A stretch of DNA of 64,000 bases from Arenibacterium halophilum (GTDB taxonomy: Bacteria; Pseudomonadota; Alphaproteobacteria; Rhodobacterales; Rhodobacteraceae), in contig NZ_VCPC01000005.1 in the NCBI RefSeq assembly GCF_005938225.1, positions 1 through 64,000 of the forward strand. The letters run 5' to 3'. Under the pieces are notes generated by a model. It did no database searches. It was given only the letters and a program-made list of their open reading frames with translations, and was not told the DNA's origin. Below are positions 15,745 through 24,200 of the stretch, one piece after another; the first letter of the stretch is position 1, and each line of letters begins with the position of its first letter. The position numbers and the translations under genes were made by a program.

Positions 15745-16881
15745 ATGACATTTAAGCTGAAACCTCTGCTTGCAGGGGCAACCATGATGCTGGCGGCCGG
15801 TACCGCCAATGCCGACCAGCTCAGCTTTGCAGGTGGCTGGCCGCCGAACTCGGCCCCGACGGGCAAGCTGGAAGACTTCGCCGCAGCGGTCGAAGAGTAC
15901 AGCGGCGGCGACGTGACGGTGAAGGTTTATCCGCTGTCGCTGCTGTCGTTTGCCGAGGCAAGCGCGGGCGTGCGTGACGGTATTGCCGATATGACGGCGA
16001 ACCTGATGGCCTATTTCCCGGCCGAGTTCTCGCACTTCAACATGCTGGCCGAATTCTCGGAAGTGGTCGAGCTTGAGCAGTTCGCGAGCGATCGCAGCAG
16101 CTTTGCCTTCTCCGGGGCGATCATGGAATATGTGATCAACAGCTGCCCCGACTGCATGGACCAGATCGCGGCGCAGAACCAAGTATACCTGGGCGCGTCG
16201 TCCACCACGTCCTATGTGCTGCAATGCGTCGTGCCGCTGGCCACCGTGGACGATCTGAAAGGCAAGCGTATCCGCGCCGCCGGTGCCTATTGGGCCCGCT
16301 GGGCCGAGCAGGTCGGCGCGGTTCCGGTCTCGATGTCGATCAACGAAACGCTGGAAGGCCTGAACCAGGGCGTGGTGGATTGCACCGCGTCGAACACCGC
16401 CGACTTCGTGAACTTCGGCTTCATCGACGTGGTGAAATACCTCTACGTCGGCCTGCCGGGTGCGCAGTTCAACGTGCCCTACACGATGAACCGCGACAGC
16501 TGGAACAGCCTGTCGGACGAAAACAAGAGTGCGATGCTGAAAGCAACCGCCAAACTGGCCGCCGACATTGCCTGGGTCTACACCGAAGAAGCCGCAGCCG
16601 GTAAGGAACGCGCGCCGGGCGAAGGCATTGAATACGGTGCGGCCTCGGAAGAGCTGGTGGCCATGAACCGCGAGTTCATCGCCAAGGACAAGGACGCCAT
16701 CGGCGAGATCTACAAGGAACGGTTCCAGATCGAAACCGGTGCGGCTGCCGCGACGGCACTGACGGATCTGATGGTGAAATGGACCGATCTGACCAAGGAT
16801 CTCGACAGCGCCGAAGCGCTGGCCGATGTCTACTGGAACGAGGTTCTCTCCAAGGTCGACGTGGCGACCTACGGCAAATAA
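15745..16881 (+). CDS. TRAP transporter substrate-binding protein (DctP family)
   Basis: Periplasmic solute-binding protein of the second TRAP system, 378 residues. A signal peptide ends at about residue 23 (GTANA). The mature start DQLSFAGGWPPNSAPTG and a later GKRIRAAGAYWARWAEQVGAVPVSMSINE match the DctP fold, with the conserved Arg in the RIRAAG segment. Two ATGs lie six bases apart (15739 and 15745); I choose 15745 because it is eight bases from GGAGGA. The mature protein has a Cys pair (SCPDC) that could form a disulfide. It is followed by a strong hairpin and then the permease genes. The crotonases and ligase around it suggest a carboxylic acid ligand. Confidence 0.88.
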   Translation: MTFKLKPLLAGATMMLAAGTANADQLSFAGGWPPNSAPTGKLEDFAAAVEEYSGGDVTVKVYPLSLLSFAEASAGVRDGIADMTANLMAYFPAEFSHFNMLAEFSEVVELEQFASDRSSFAFSGAIMEYVINSCPDCMDQIAAQNQVYLGASSTTSYVLQCVVPLATVDDLKGKRIRAAGAYWARWAEQVGAVPVSMSINETLEGLNQGVVDCTASNTADFVNFGFIDVVKYLYVGLPGAQFNVPYTMNRDSWNSLSDENKSAMLKATAKLAADIAWVYTEEAAAGKERAPGEGIEYGAASEELVAMNREFIAKDKDAIGEIYKERFQIETGAAAATALTDLMVKWTDLTKDLDSAEALADVYWNEVLSKVDVATYGK

Positions 16882-16902
16882 CATCAAAACGGAAAAACGT
16901 GC

Positions 16903-16931
16903 GGGCCGGGCGAGATCATGTCGCCCGGCCC
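16903..16931 (+). terminator. Intercistronic hairpin between TRAP binding-protein and permease genes
   Basis: A perfect 11-bp stem, GGGCCGGGCGA (16903-16913) with TCGCCCGGCCC (16921-16931), encloses a seven-base loop. It has no U-run behind it. Placed between a binding-protein gene and its permeases, it most likely slows or partly stops transcription, or protects the upstream mRNA, so that more binding protein than permease is made. Confidence 0.6.
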
Positions 16932-16953
16932 CTGCGATAAAGGGAGGATTGCA

Positions 16954-17487
16954 ATGTTTGGGATCGGCAGGGGGTTGTCCTACCTGATCAAGGCGGCGTC
17001 ATTCGCGGGGGCGATCTGCGTCGTGCTGATGATGCTGCATGTCACGGCCGACGTAATAGGCCGCTACCTGTTCAACGCGCCGTTGCCCGGCACGATCGTG
17101 GTAGTGGCGAATTACTACATGATCATCGTCGTCTTCCTTGCGATTGGCGCGGCAGAGGAACAGCGAGCGCATATCTCGGTTGACGTGCTGACCGATCTGA
17201 TGCCCGAACGCCCGCGCAACATATTGTCGATCTTTGCCTCGGTTCTGACTGTGGCCGTCGTGACCGTCCTGATGATCAGCGGCTACACCGAAGCCACCAA
17301 GAAAACCGCGATGGTCGCGACCAAGGAACAGGGCTCGCAATTGTTCGAGGTCTGGCAAAGCTATTGGTTCGTGCCGCTGGGGGCCGCGCTGATGATTGCC
17401 GTCGCCGTCTATCAAATCCTGATCATGATCACCGGCGCGCGCAGCGGGCTGGCCGAGGCACCGGAGGCCGCGTTCATCAATGACTGA
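16954..17487 (+). CDS. TRAP transporter small permease (DctQ family)
   Basis: Membrane subunit with four predicted helices (about residues 12-32, 50-68, 90-112 and 135-158), 177 residues. It has the DctQ-type motif GAAEEQRAHISVDVLTDLMP between helices 2 and 3, with the conserved His after the acidic pair. The ATG at 16954 follows GGGAGGA at good spacing; the frame's opening further upstream runs through the hairpin and is not used. Its 3' end overlaps the large-permease start by eight bases. Confidence 0.9.
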   Translation: MFGIGRGLSYLIKAASFAGAICVVLMMLHVTADVIGRYLFNAPLPGTIVVVANYYMIIVVFLAIGAAEEQRAHISVDVLTDLMPERPRNILSIFASVLTVAVVTVLMISGYTEATKKTAMVATKEQGSQLFEVWQSYWFVPLGAALMIAVAVYQILIMITGARSGLAEAPEAAFIND

Positions 17488-18787
17488 CGCCGGAATTGGC
17501 CTGACCGGCCTTGCCACCCTGATTGCCCTGATTGCCGTCCGCGTGCCCATCGGCATCGCGCTGATCGGTGTGTCCTTTACGGGGCTGTACGTCCTGATGG
17601 GCCCGCGCGTGGCCTGGGGCGCGATGAGCATCGTGCCGTATGAATTCACCTCAAGCTGGATCCTCAGCTCGATCCCGATGTTCCTGTTCCTGGGCTTCAT
17701 CAGTTACCACACGCAACTGACCCGGGGCATGTTCAACGCCGCCCGAATATGGCTGGCGCAGTTTCCGGGCGGTTTGGCGATTGCGTCGATCTTTGGCTCT
17801 GCCGGGTTTGCCGCGGTGTCCGGCTCGTCCATCGCCTGTTCGGCGGCCATGGGTCGCATCGCCATCCCCGAGATGATGAAGCACCGCTATCACCCCGAAC
17901 TGGCCACCAGCACGGTGGCGGTGGCCGGCACCATCGGTGCGATGATCCCGCCTTCGATCATCCTGATCCTGTATGGCGTGATCGCGCAGATTTCGATCTC
18001 GCAGCTGTTTCTGGGCGGGGTTGTCGCCGGTCTGATGACGGCGGCAGGCTATATCATCGTGGTCTCGGTGCGGGTCTGGCTGAACCCCGATCTGGCGCCG
18101 GAAAAGGATGAAAGCGTTACGCTGCGCGAGAAGATCCTGGCGCTGCGCGAGACCTGGCCGATCCTGCTGATCATGCTGGGCATCTTCGGCGGTCTGTTCG
18201 GCGGAGTCTTTACCCCGACCGAGGCCGGGGCCGTGGGTGCCTCGCTGGCCTGCCTTGTTGCCATCGTGACCGGGCAGATGACGCTGACCCGCTTCCTGAC
18301 CGCCGCGCGCGAGACGCTGATGACCACGGCGGCGCTGCTGCTGATCGCCATCGGCGCAAGCCTGCTGACCCGCTTCCTTGCGCTGTCGGGTGCAGGCGAC
18401 CTGCTGTCGAACGGAATCCTGTCGATTGCCACCAACCCGGTTCTGCTCATGGTGGGGATCGTGGTGATCTACCTGCTGATGGGCATGTTCCTTGAACCCA
18501 TCGGGGCCATGCTGTTGACGCTGCCGATCATCCTGCCGGTGGTCGATGCCTCGGGCTGGAGCCTTTTGTGGTTCGGCGTGGTGCTGTGCAAGCTGCTGGA
18601 AATCGGGATGATCACCCCGCCCATCGGCATGAACGTCTTTGTCATCAAGAGCGTGGTGGGCGACCTTGTGAAAATCTCGTCGATTTTCCGGGGCGTGGTT
18701 TGGTTTGTCATCATGGATCTGGTGCTGGTCGCGATCCTGTGTGCCTTCCCCGATCTGGTGCTTTGGCTGCCCAATCTTCTGGACTGA
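17480..18787 (+). CDS. TRAP transporter large permease (DctM family)
   Basis: 435-residue transport subunit with about 12 helices. Family marks include the GSSIACSAAMGRIAIPEM loop, AGTIGAMIPPSIILILYG, and LGIFGGLFGGVFTPTEAGAVG at mid-protein, then EIGMITPPIGMNVFVIK in the second repeat. It is coupled to DctQ by an eight-base overlap. A GC-rich inverted repeat follows within 10 bases of the stop, then the acyl-CoA ligase gene. The chromosomal order gntR, crotonases, TRAP, ligase suggests uptake and CoA activation of the same acid. Confidence 0.93.
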   Translation: MTDAGIGLTGLATLIALIAVRVPIGIALIGVSFTGLYVLMGPRVAWGAMSIVPYEFTSSWILSSIPMFLFLGFISYHTQLTRGMFNAARIWLAQFPGGLAIASIFGSAGFAAVSGSSIACSAAMGRIAIPEMMKHRYHPELATSTVAVAGTIGAMIPPSIILILYGVIAQISISQLFLGGVVAGLMTAAGYIIVVSVRVWLNPDLAPEKDESVTLREKILALRETWPILLIMLGIFGGLFGGVFTPTEAGAVGASLACLVAIVTGQMTLTRFLTAARETLMTTAALLLIAIGASLLTRFLALSGAGDLLSNGILSIATNPVLLMVGIVVIYLLMGMFLEPIGAMLLTLPIILPVVDASGWSLLWFGVVLCKLLEIGMITPPIGMNVFVIKSVVGDLVKISSIFRGVVWFVIMDLVLVAILCAFPDLVLWLPNLLD

Positions 18788-18793
18788 TAGTGC

Positions 18794-18815
18794 CCGGCCC
18801 CACGCCCGGGGCCGG
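18794..18815 (+). terminator. GC-rich hairpin after the DctM gene
   Basis: CCGGCCCC (18794-18801) pairs perfectly with GGGGCCGG (18808-18815) across a six-base loop. Only CTCTGATTTA follows, so as an intrinsic terminator it is weak. It may attenuate transcription into the ligase and MFS genes or stabilise the TRAP message. Confidence 0.4.
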
Positions 18816-18837
18816 CTCTGATTTACGATAGGTGAAC

Positions 18838-20418
18838 ATGATGGAAACCGACCAACTGATCCGCCGCGCCCGCAGCCAGCAACTGGCCGATATCCTGCGC
18901 CGGTCCGCAGCGCGGGTGCCCGACCGCACCGCGCTGGTGTTTCGTGACGAAACCGACAGTTTCGCAAGCCTCGACCGCGCGGTGAACCGCGCCGCCAATG
19001 CTCTGGCCGCCGAGGGCGTGAAGAAGGGCGACCGCGTTGCGTTGTTGTCGCACAACAACCGCAGCTTCGTGGTGCTGCGCTTTGCACTGGCGCGGCTAGG
19101 GGCGGTGACCACCCCGATCAACTTCATGCTGAACGCCAGCGACGTGGCCTTCATCTTCGACCATTCGGGCGTCAGCATGGCGCTGGTCGAGGACGCGCTG
19201 TGCGCCACCGCCGATGCCGCGATGGCCGAAACTGGAAAACCGCTGCCGAAATTCGCGATCCCGCATGTGGGCACCGAAACCCCCGAGGGCTGGCGCCCGG
19301 TGTCGGACCTGCTGGACCATGCCGACGACAGCGAGGTCTGGTGCGACGTGCATGCCGACGATCCGATCCAGATGATGTTCACCAGCGGGACGGAAAGCCG
19401 CCCCAAGGGCGCGTTGCTGACCTCGGGCGCGCTGTTCGCGCAATACACCAGCTGCATCGCGGATGGAGAGATGCACGAAAACGCGGTCTCGCTGCATTGC
19501 CTGCCGCTGTTCCACTGTGCCCAGCTGGATTGCTTCCTCAGCCCCGATCTTTACCTTGGCGTGCCCTCGATCCTGCATGACAAGGCCGATCCGGCCGCGA
19601 TGCTGGAAGCGATCGAGGCGCATGGCGTGACGAAACTGTTCTGCCCGCCGACCGTCTGGATTGCCTTGCTGCGCCACCCCGATTTCGACACCCGCGATCT
19701 GGGCAGCCTGAACGCGGGCTATTACGGCGCGTCGATCATGCCGACCGCGGTGATCGAGGAACTTGCCAAACGCCTGCCGAACATGCGGCTGTTCAACTTC
19801 TATGGTCAGACGGAAATGGCCCCGATGGCAACGGTGCTGAAACCCGAAGACCAGATGCGCAAGCTGGGGTCGGCCGGTCGCCCGGCGGTCAACGTGGAAA
19901 CCCGCGTGGTGGACGACAATGACACGCCCCTGCCCGTGGGCGAAGTCGGCGAGATCGTGCACCGCAGCCCGCATCTGATATCCGAATATTACGGCGCGCC
20001 CGACAAGACGGCCGAGGCCTTCCGCAACGGCTGGTTCCACAGCGGCGACCTGGGGCGGTTCGACGAAGAGGGGTATCTGTATGTCGTCGACCGCAAGAAG
20101 GACATGATCAAGACCGGCGGCGAAAACGTGGCCAGCCGCGAGGTGGAAGAGGCGATTTTTCACCACCCCGACGTGGCCGAAGTGGCGGTGTTCGGCGTGC
20201 CTCATCCCACCTGGATCGAGGCGGTAACCGCCGTCGTGGTCGCCAAGGCCGGCACCAGCCCCACGGTCGAGGGTCTGAACGCCTATTGCCGCGAGGCGCT
20301 TGCACATTTCAAGGCGCCCAAGCATATCGAGATCGTGACTGAGCTGCCGAAGAATGCCAGCGGCAAGATTCTGAAACGCGATCTGCGCGAAACCTATCGG
20401 GGAGTCTTTGACGGCTGA
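18838..20418 (+). CDS. Acyl-CoA synthetase / AMP-dependent ligase
   Basis: Adenylate-forming enzyme that activates a carboxylic acid with ATP and joins it to CoA. The 526-residue protein has the A3 phosphate loop (MFTSGTESRPKGALLT, about residues 181-196), A5 YGQTEM, the A7/A8 hinge GDLGRFDEEGYLYVVDRKKDMIKTGGENV, and the A10 Lys in NASGKILKRDLRE. All catalytic elements are present. Several starts are possible (GTG 18832, ATG 18838, ATG 18841); the AGGTG just upstream favours one of the ATGs. In the cluster with two crotonases and a TRAP importer it most likely activates the imported acid. The resemblance is to fatty-acyl/aryl-CoA ligases without a clear substrate signature. Confidence 0.9.
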   Translation: MMETDQLIRRARSQQLADILRRSAARVPDRTALVFRDETDSFASLDRAVNRAANALAAEGVKKGDRVALLSHNNRSFVVLRFALARLGAVTTPINFMLNASDVAFIFDHSGVSMALVEDALCATADAAMAETGKPLPKFAIPHVGTETPEGWRPVSDLLDHADDSEVWCDVHADDPIQMMFTSGTESRPKGALLTSGALFAQYTSCIADGEMHENAVSLHCLPLFHCAQLDCFLSPDLYLGVPSILHDKADPAAMLEAIEAHGVTKLFCPPTVWIALLRHPDFDTRDLGSLNAGYYGASIMPTAVIEELAKRLPNMRLFNFYGQTEMAPMATVLKPEDQMRKLGSAGRPAVNVETRVVDDNDTPLPVGEVGEIVHRSPHLISEYYGAPDKTAEAFRNGWFHSGDLGRFDEEGYLYVVDRKKDMIKTGGENVASREVEEAIFHHPDVAEVAVFGVPHPTWIEAVTAVVVAKAGTSPTVEGLNAYCREALAHFKAPKHIEIVTELPKNASGKILKRDLRETYRGVFDG

Positions 20419-20448
20419 CCGGGGGCGCGCCAACCTAAGGACCTCCTG

Positions 20449-21651
20449 ATGACCGGTGGCGGCGCGCGCAGCCTGACGCTTTTGCTGGTGGCCGAGATCG
20501 GGGCGATGTCGCTTTGGTTTGTCTCGGCGGCGATCCTGCCCGACCTGATCCGCGACACCGGGCTTGGCCCCTGGCGGGCCGGGCTTCTGTCAAGTTCGGT
20601 CCAGCTTGGGTTCGTCATCGGCGCCCTGCTGATGGCGCTGCATGGCACCTCGGACCGGTTCGATCCGCGCCGCGTCTTTGCGCTCTGCGCTTTGCTGGCG
20701 GCCGGATCCAATGCGTTGCTCATTGTGACCCCGCCGGGCGGCAACGCGCAGATCGCGCTCCGCACCCTGACCGGGATCGGGTTGGCCGGGGTCTACCCCG
20801 TGGGCATGAAGCTTGCCGTTGGCTGGACTGTAAAGCGGCGTGGGCTGATCGTGGGGATGCTGGTGGGCGCGCTGACGATCGGCTCTGCCGCGCCGCATGG
20901 GCTGGCGCTGATCGGCGGGCCGGATTGGCGCCTGACCGTGATACTTGCCAGCCTTTTGGCGGCGGGGTCGGTTGTGCTGGTTCTGTTCACGCGGCTTGGC
21001 CCGCACCACGCCGCCGCACCACGGTTTTCGCCCGAAACGCTTGGGCTCGCTTGGCGCCACCGCCCGATCCGGCTGGCCTATGCGGGTTATCTTTGCCACA
21101 TGTGGGAGCTTTACGCCTTCTGGGCGTGGATCGGCGCGGCGCTGACGGCCTCGCTGACGCTGGCAGGCAGCGAAGATCCGGCCCGCGCCGCCCGGTTCGC
21201 GACGTTTGCCGCCATCGGGCTGGGCGGGCTTGTCTGCATCCCCGCCGGGGGGCTGGCCGACCGGATCGGCAAGGCCCGCGTGGCCGGTGGGGCGATGGGG
21301 CTTAGCGCGGGATTTGCCTTTGCCACGGCACTGTCCTTTGGCGGACCGGCATGGCTGACGGTGACGCTGGCGGTTCTGTGGGGCATCGCCGTCATTCCCG
21401 ACAGCGCCCAGTTTTCCGCGCTGGTGGCCGATGCCGCCCCGCCTGAAAGCGCCGGCAGCTTGATGACCTTTCAAACCGCGCTTGGCTTTCTTTTGACGGC
21501 CTTCACCATTCAGGGCGCCCCCTTTGTTGCAGCCGCTTTTGGCTGGCCGGTGACGCTGGCGCTGTTCGGGCTGGGCCCGCTGCTGGGGGTCGAGGCGATG
21601 CGCCGATTGGCCAGCTCAGGCTCTGCGCAGGTGCGCCGACGTGTCCGATAA
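20449..21651 (+). CDS. Major facilitator superfamily transporter
   Basis: 400-residue protein with about 12 hydrophobic segments and the MFS layout: a first half starting LTLLLVAEIGAMSLWFVSAAILPDL, a cytoplasmic loop after helix 2 (HGTSDRFDPRRVF, a loose version of the DRxGRR motif), and a second such loop, GGLADRIGKARVAGG, between helices 8 and 9. AAGGA lies before the ATG at 20449. It ends the run of same-strand genes that begins with gntR at 13230 and may export an intermediate or import a related compound. Substrate unknown. Confidence 0.85.
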   Translation: MTGGGARSLTLLLVAEIGAMSLWFVSAAILPDLIRDTGLGPWRAGLLSSSVQLGFVIGALLMALHGTSDRFDPRRVFALCALLAAGSNALLIVTPPGGNAQIALRTLTGIGLAGVYPVGMKLAVGWTVKRRGLIVGMLVGALTIGSAAPHGLALIGGPDWRLTVILASLLAAGSVVLVLFTRLGPHHAAAPRFSPETLGLAWRHRPIRLAYAGYLCHMWELYAFWAWIGAALTASLTLAGSEDPARAARFATFAAIGLGGLVCIPAGGLADRIGKARVAGGAMGLSAGFAFATALSFGGPAWLTVTLAVLWGIAVIPDSAQFSALVADAAPPESAGSLMTFQTALGFLLTAFTIQGAPFVAAAFGWPVTLALFGLGPLLGVEAMRRLASSGSAQVRRRVR

Positions 21652-21820
21652 TTGCGCGATGTGACTCCTTCGGATAGGTTGTGGCTCAAGTGATCAAGAG
21701 CTGGCTGTGGCGGGATATGCCGAAGGCGCCGTCAGTCGTCGGCGCCATCGCCAAACTGCCCGGGATCCTGTTGCGCGCGCTTGGCGCCTCGCAGGCCACA
21801 CGACGCATAAGGAGCATGAT

Positions 21821-22855
21821 ATGTCCGGTGCAGAAGATCAGGATGACCCGCTGTCCGCGCCCGTTGCACGTGCCGGATCTGGTGGCCTGGATCGGCTGGC
21901 CGATACCGCACGGTGCTATGCGCAGGCGTCCGCTGCCGATAACACGCGCCGTGCCTATGCCGCCGACTGGGCCCATTTCACGCGCTGGTGCCGGTTGAAA
22001 GGCGCGGCGCCCCTGCCCCCATCGCCCGAATTGATCGGCCTGTACCTTGCCGATCTGGCCGCTCCGAAAGGCAGCACCCGGCCCCTTTCGGTTGGCAGCA
22101 TCGAACGTCGCCTGTCGGGTCTTGGCTGGAATTTCACCCAACGCGGCCAGCCGCTGGATCGCCGCGACCGTCACATCGCGACTGTGCTGGCCGGAATCCG
22201 GCGCCGCCACGGGCGACCTCCGGTGCAGAAGGCCGCCGTTACTGCCGAAGATATCCTTGCGATGGTGGCCACCCTGCCGCGCGATCTGCGCGGGCTGCGG
22301 GATCGTGCGATCCTGCTGCTGGGGTTCGCCGGGGGCCTGCGCCGATCTGAAATCGTCGGGCTGGATGCGGGCAAGGATGACACCCCCGACAGCAGAGGCT
22401 GGGTTGAGATATCCGAACCCGGCGCGCTCTTGACGCTGAACGCCAAGACCGGCTGGCGCGAGGTTGCCGTGGGCCGTGGCAGGTCCGAGGCCAGCTGCCC
22501 CGTGCACGCGCTCGAACAATGGCTGCATTTCGCCCGGATCGAGTTTGGCCCACTGTTCGTCGCCTCATCGCGCGACGGCACCCGGGCACTGGACAGGCGG
22601 CTGAACGATCGCCACATTGCGCGGCTGATCAAACGCACGGTGCTGGATGCAGGCCTCCGCCCTGACCTGCCCGAAGCCGAAAGGCTCGCATTGTTTTCGG
22701 GGCATTCCCTGCGCGCCGGTCTGGCCAGCGCCGCCGAGGCCGAAGAACGCCATGTCCAGACCCATCTTGGTCACGCCTCGGCTGAAATGACGCGCCGCTA
22801 CCAGCGCCACCGCGACCGGTTTCGCGTCAACCTGACACGGGCCGCCGGGCTGTAG
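21821..22855 (+). CDS. Tyrosine recombinase (phage-type integrase family)
   Basis: Site-specific DNA recombinase, 344 residues. An N-terminal SAM-like core-binding domain (about 30-120, including SAADNTRRAYAADWAHFTRWC) precedes the catalytic domain. The catalytic Arg lies in GGLRRSEIVGL, the H-x-x-R box in HSLRAGLAS, the second His in LGHAS, and the nucleophile Tyr in RRYQRHRDRF, so the active site is complete. The start is the ATG at 21821 with AAGGAG; the frame is open upstream but unlikely to be used. Base composition is like its neighbours. I see no second recombinase, tRNA or flanking direct repeat, so it is an orphan. It may be a remnant of an old integration, or a long-resident recombinase. 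Confidence 0.88.
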   Translation: MSGAEDQDDPLSAPVARAGSGGLDRLADTARCYAQASAADNTRRAYAADWAHFTRWCRLKGAAPLPPSPELIGLYLADLAAPKGSTRPLSVGSIERRLSGLGWNFTQRGQPLDRRDRHIATVLAGIRRRHGRPPVQKAAVTAEDILAMVATLPRDLRGLRDRAILLLGFAGGLRRSEIVGLDAGKDDTPDSRGWVEISEPGALLTLNAKTGWREVAVGRGRSEASCPVHALEQWLHFARIEFGPLFVASSRDGTRALDRRLNDRHIARLIKRTVLDAGLRPDLPEAERLALFSGHSLRAGLASAAEAEERHVQTHLGHASAEMTRRYQRHRDRFRVNLTRAAGL

Positions 22856-22972
22856 GCAGCACCTTTCCCAATTCGTGTCATTCGGTACACCAAAAGCTGC
22901 CATCGCAATCCGGCGTTTGCCCAGCCGCCCGCGTCGTGGTCTGATAGCCGAACCAACATGCAGGAGATCACG

Positions 22973-24100
22973 ATGCCGAAAGACCTTGACGGGCTGCTGG
23001 TCGTCTCTGTCGAACAGGCGGTGGCGGCCCCCTATCTGACCGGCCGATTGGCAGAAGCCGGTGCGCGCGTGATCAAGATCGAACGCGCCGAGGGCGATTT
23101 TGCGCGCGGCTACGACCATCTCGTGCATGGTGAAAGCGCCTATTTCGTGTGGCTGAACCGCGGCAAGGAATCGCTTTGCCTTGATCTGCGCGCGCCCGAA
23201 GATACCGCCGTGCTGGACGCGATCCTCGCCCGTGCCGATGTCTTCGTGCAGAACCTCGCGCCCGGCGCGATCGAGCGGCTTGGCTATGCGCCTGACTTGT
23301 TGCGCACCAGGTATCCACGCCTCATCACGGTGTCGATCTCGGGCTATGGCGAAGACGGGCCTTATGCTGATCTGAAAGCCTATGACCTGCTGGTGCAGGC
23401 CGAAAGCGGGCTGTCGTCGATCACCGGAAATGCCGCCGGGTCGGCCCGGGTGGGTGTGTCGGTCTGCGATATTGCCTGCGGGATGACGGCGCATCAGGCG
23501 GTACTCGAGGCGCTGATCGGGCGCGGCATCACCGGGCAAGGCCGCCATATCGCGGTCAGCCTGTTTCACGCGCTGGCCGACTGGATGAACGTGCCTTACC
23601 TGCAATATGTCTATGGCGGCAAGGAACCGGCGCGCAACGGGCTGAGCCACCCCACCATCGCCCCCTACGGCGCCTTCGCCGGATCCGACGGCAAACTGGT
23701 GCTGCTGGCGATCCAGAACGAACGCGAATGGTCCAGCTTCTGCGCACAGGTGCTGGACCGGGCCGATCTTGCCACCGATCCCCGTTTCGACAGCAACGCA
23801 AACCGGGCCGCCCACCGCGACGCGCTCGACACGATCATTGCCGATGCTTTCGCCCACTACCCGCGCGATACGCTATCCCAGCGAATGCACGCCGCAGGGA
23901 TCGCCAATGGGCGCGTCAGCACGATGGCAGACCTCGCCACGCACCCGCAGGCCCGCCACGTCACGGTCGACACGCCCTCGGGTCCGGTCCGGCTTCTGTC
24001 TCCCGGCGCCACGGTCGACGGCGCCTTGCCCGCCTTTGGCCCCGTGCCCGCTCTTGGCGAACACACCCAAGCCATCCGTGCCGAATTCACGCCCCCTTGA
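22973..24100 (+). CDS. CaiB/BaiF family CoA-transferase (class III)
   Basis: Formyl-CoA-transferase-type enzyme that moves CoA between carboxylic acids through an aspartyl-CoA intermediate. The 375-residue protein begins with the family pattern LVVSVEQAVAAPYLTGRLAEAG and has NLAPGAIERLG. The probable catalytic Asp lies in KAYDLLVQAESG, followed by GVSVCDIACGMTAHQAVLEAL. I use ATG 22973, five bases after AGGAGA, rather than the ATG at 22958. Downstream come an acyl-CoA dehydrogenase and a mesaconyl-CoA-hydratase-like enzyme. This trio resembles branched C5-dicarboxylate (mesaconate/itaconate) CoA chemistry, so mesaconyl- or itaconyl-CoA transfer is a reasonable guess but not shown. Confidence 0.88.
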   Translation: MPKDLDGLLVVSVEQAVAAPYLTGRLAEAGARVIKIERAEGDFARGYDHLVHGESAYFVWLNRGKESLCLDLRAPEDTAVLDAILARADVFVQNLAPGAIERLGYAPDLLRTRYPRLITVSISGYGEDGPYADLKAYDLLVQAESGLSSITGNAAGSARVGVSVCDIACGMTAHQAVLEALIGRGITGQGRHIAVSLFHALADWMNVPYLQYVYGGKEPARNGLSHPTIAPYGAFAGSDGKLVLLAIQNEREWSSFCAQVLDRADLATDPRFDSNANRAAHRDALDTIIADAFAHYPRDTLSQRMHAAGIANGRVSTMADLATHPQARHVTVDTPSGPVRLLSPGATVDGALPAFGPVPALGEHTQAIRAEFTPP

Positions 24101-24106
24101 AAAACC

Positions 24107-24177
24107 CCCGCCCTTCTTTGGGCGACAAATATCCCGGGGGAGTCCCGCAGGGACGGGGGCAGAGCCCCCTCCCCCAC
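24107..24177. repeat. Rhodobacteraceae-type intergenic hairpin repeat (REP-like)
   Basis: The gap between the CoA-transferase and dehydrogenase genes holds a compact GC-rich block. It consists of a TTTGGGCGACAAATATCCCGG core, then GTCCC-GCA-GGGAC (24142-24154) and GGGGGC-AGA-GCCCCC (24155-24169). From general knowledge, similar blocks recur between genes in Roseobacter-group genomes. It could act as a terminator or mRNA stabiliser. No second copy was found in this window. Confidence 0.5.
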
Positions 24178-24200
24178 AAACTCTCAACAAGGACGCATTC

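Noticed and set aside
21681-21998. Small 105-codon gene before the recombinase
   Set aside because: It overlaps the recombinase start in another frame, lacks a convincing ribosome site and becomes Pro/Arg-rich.
21652-22972. An integrated element bounded by att sites around the recombinase
   Set aside because: No tRNA gene, flanking direct repeats or accessory phage genes could be seen within the window.
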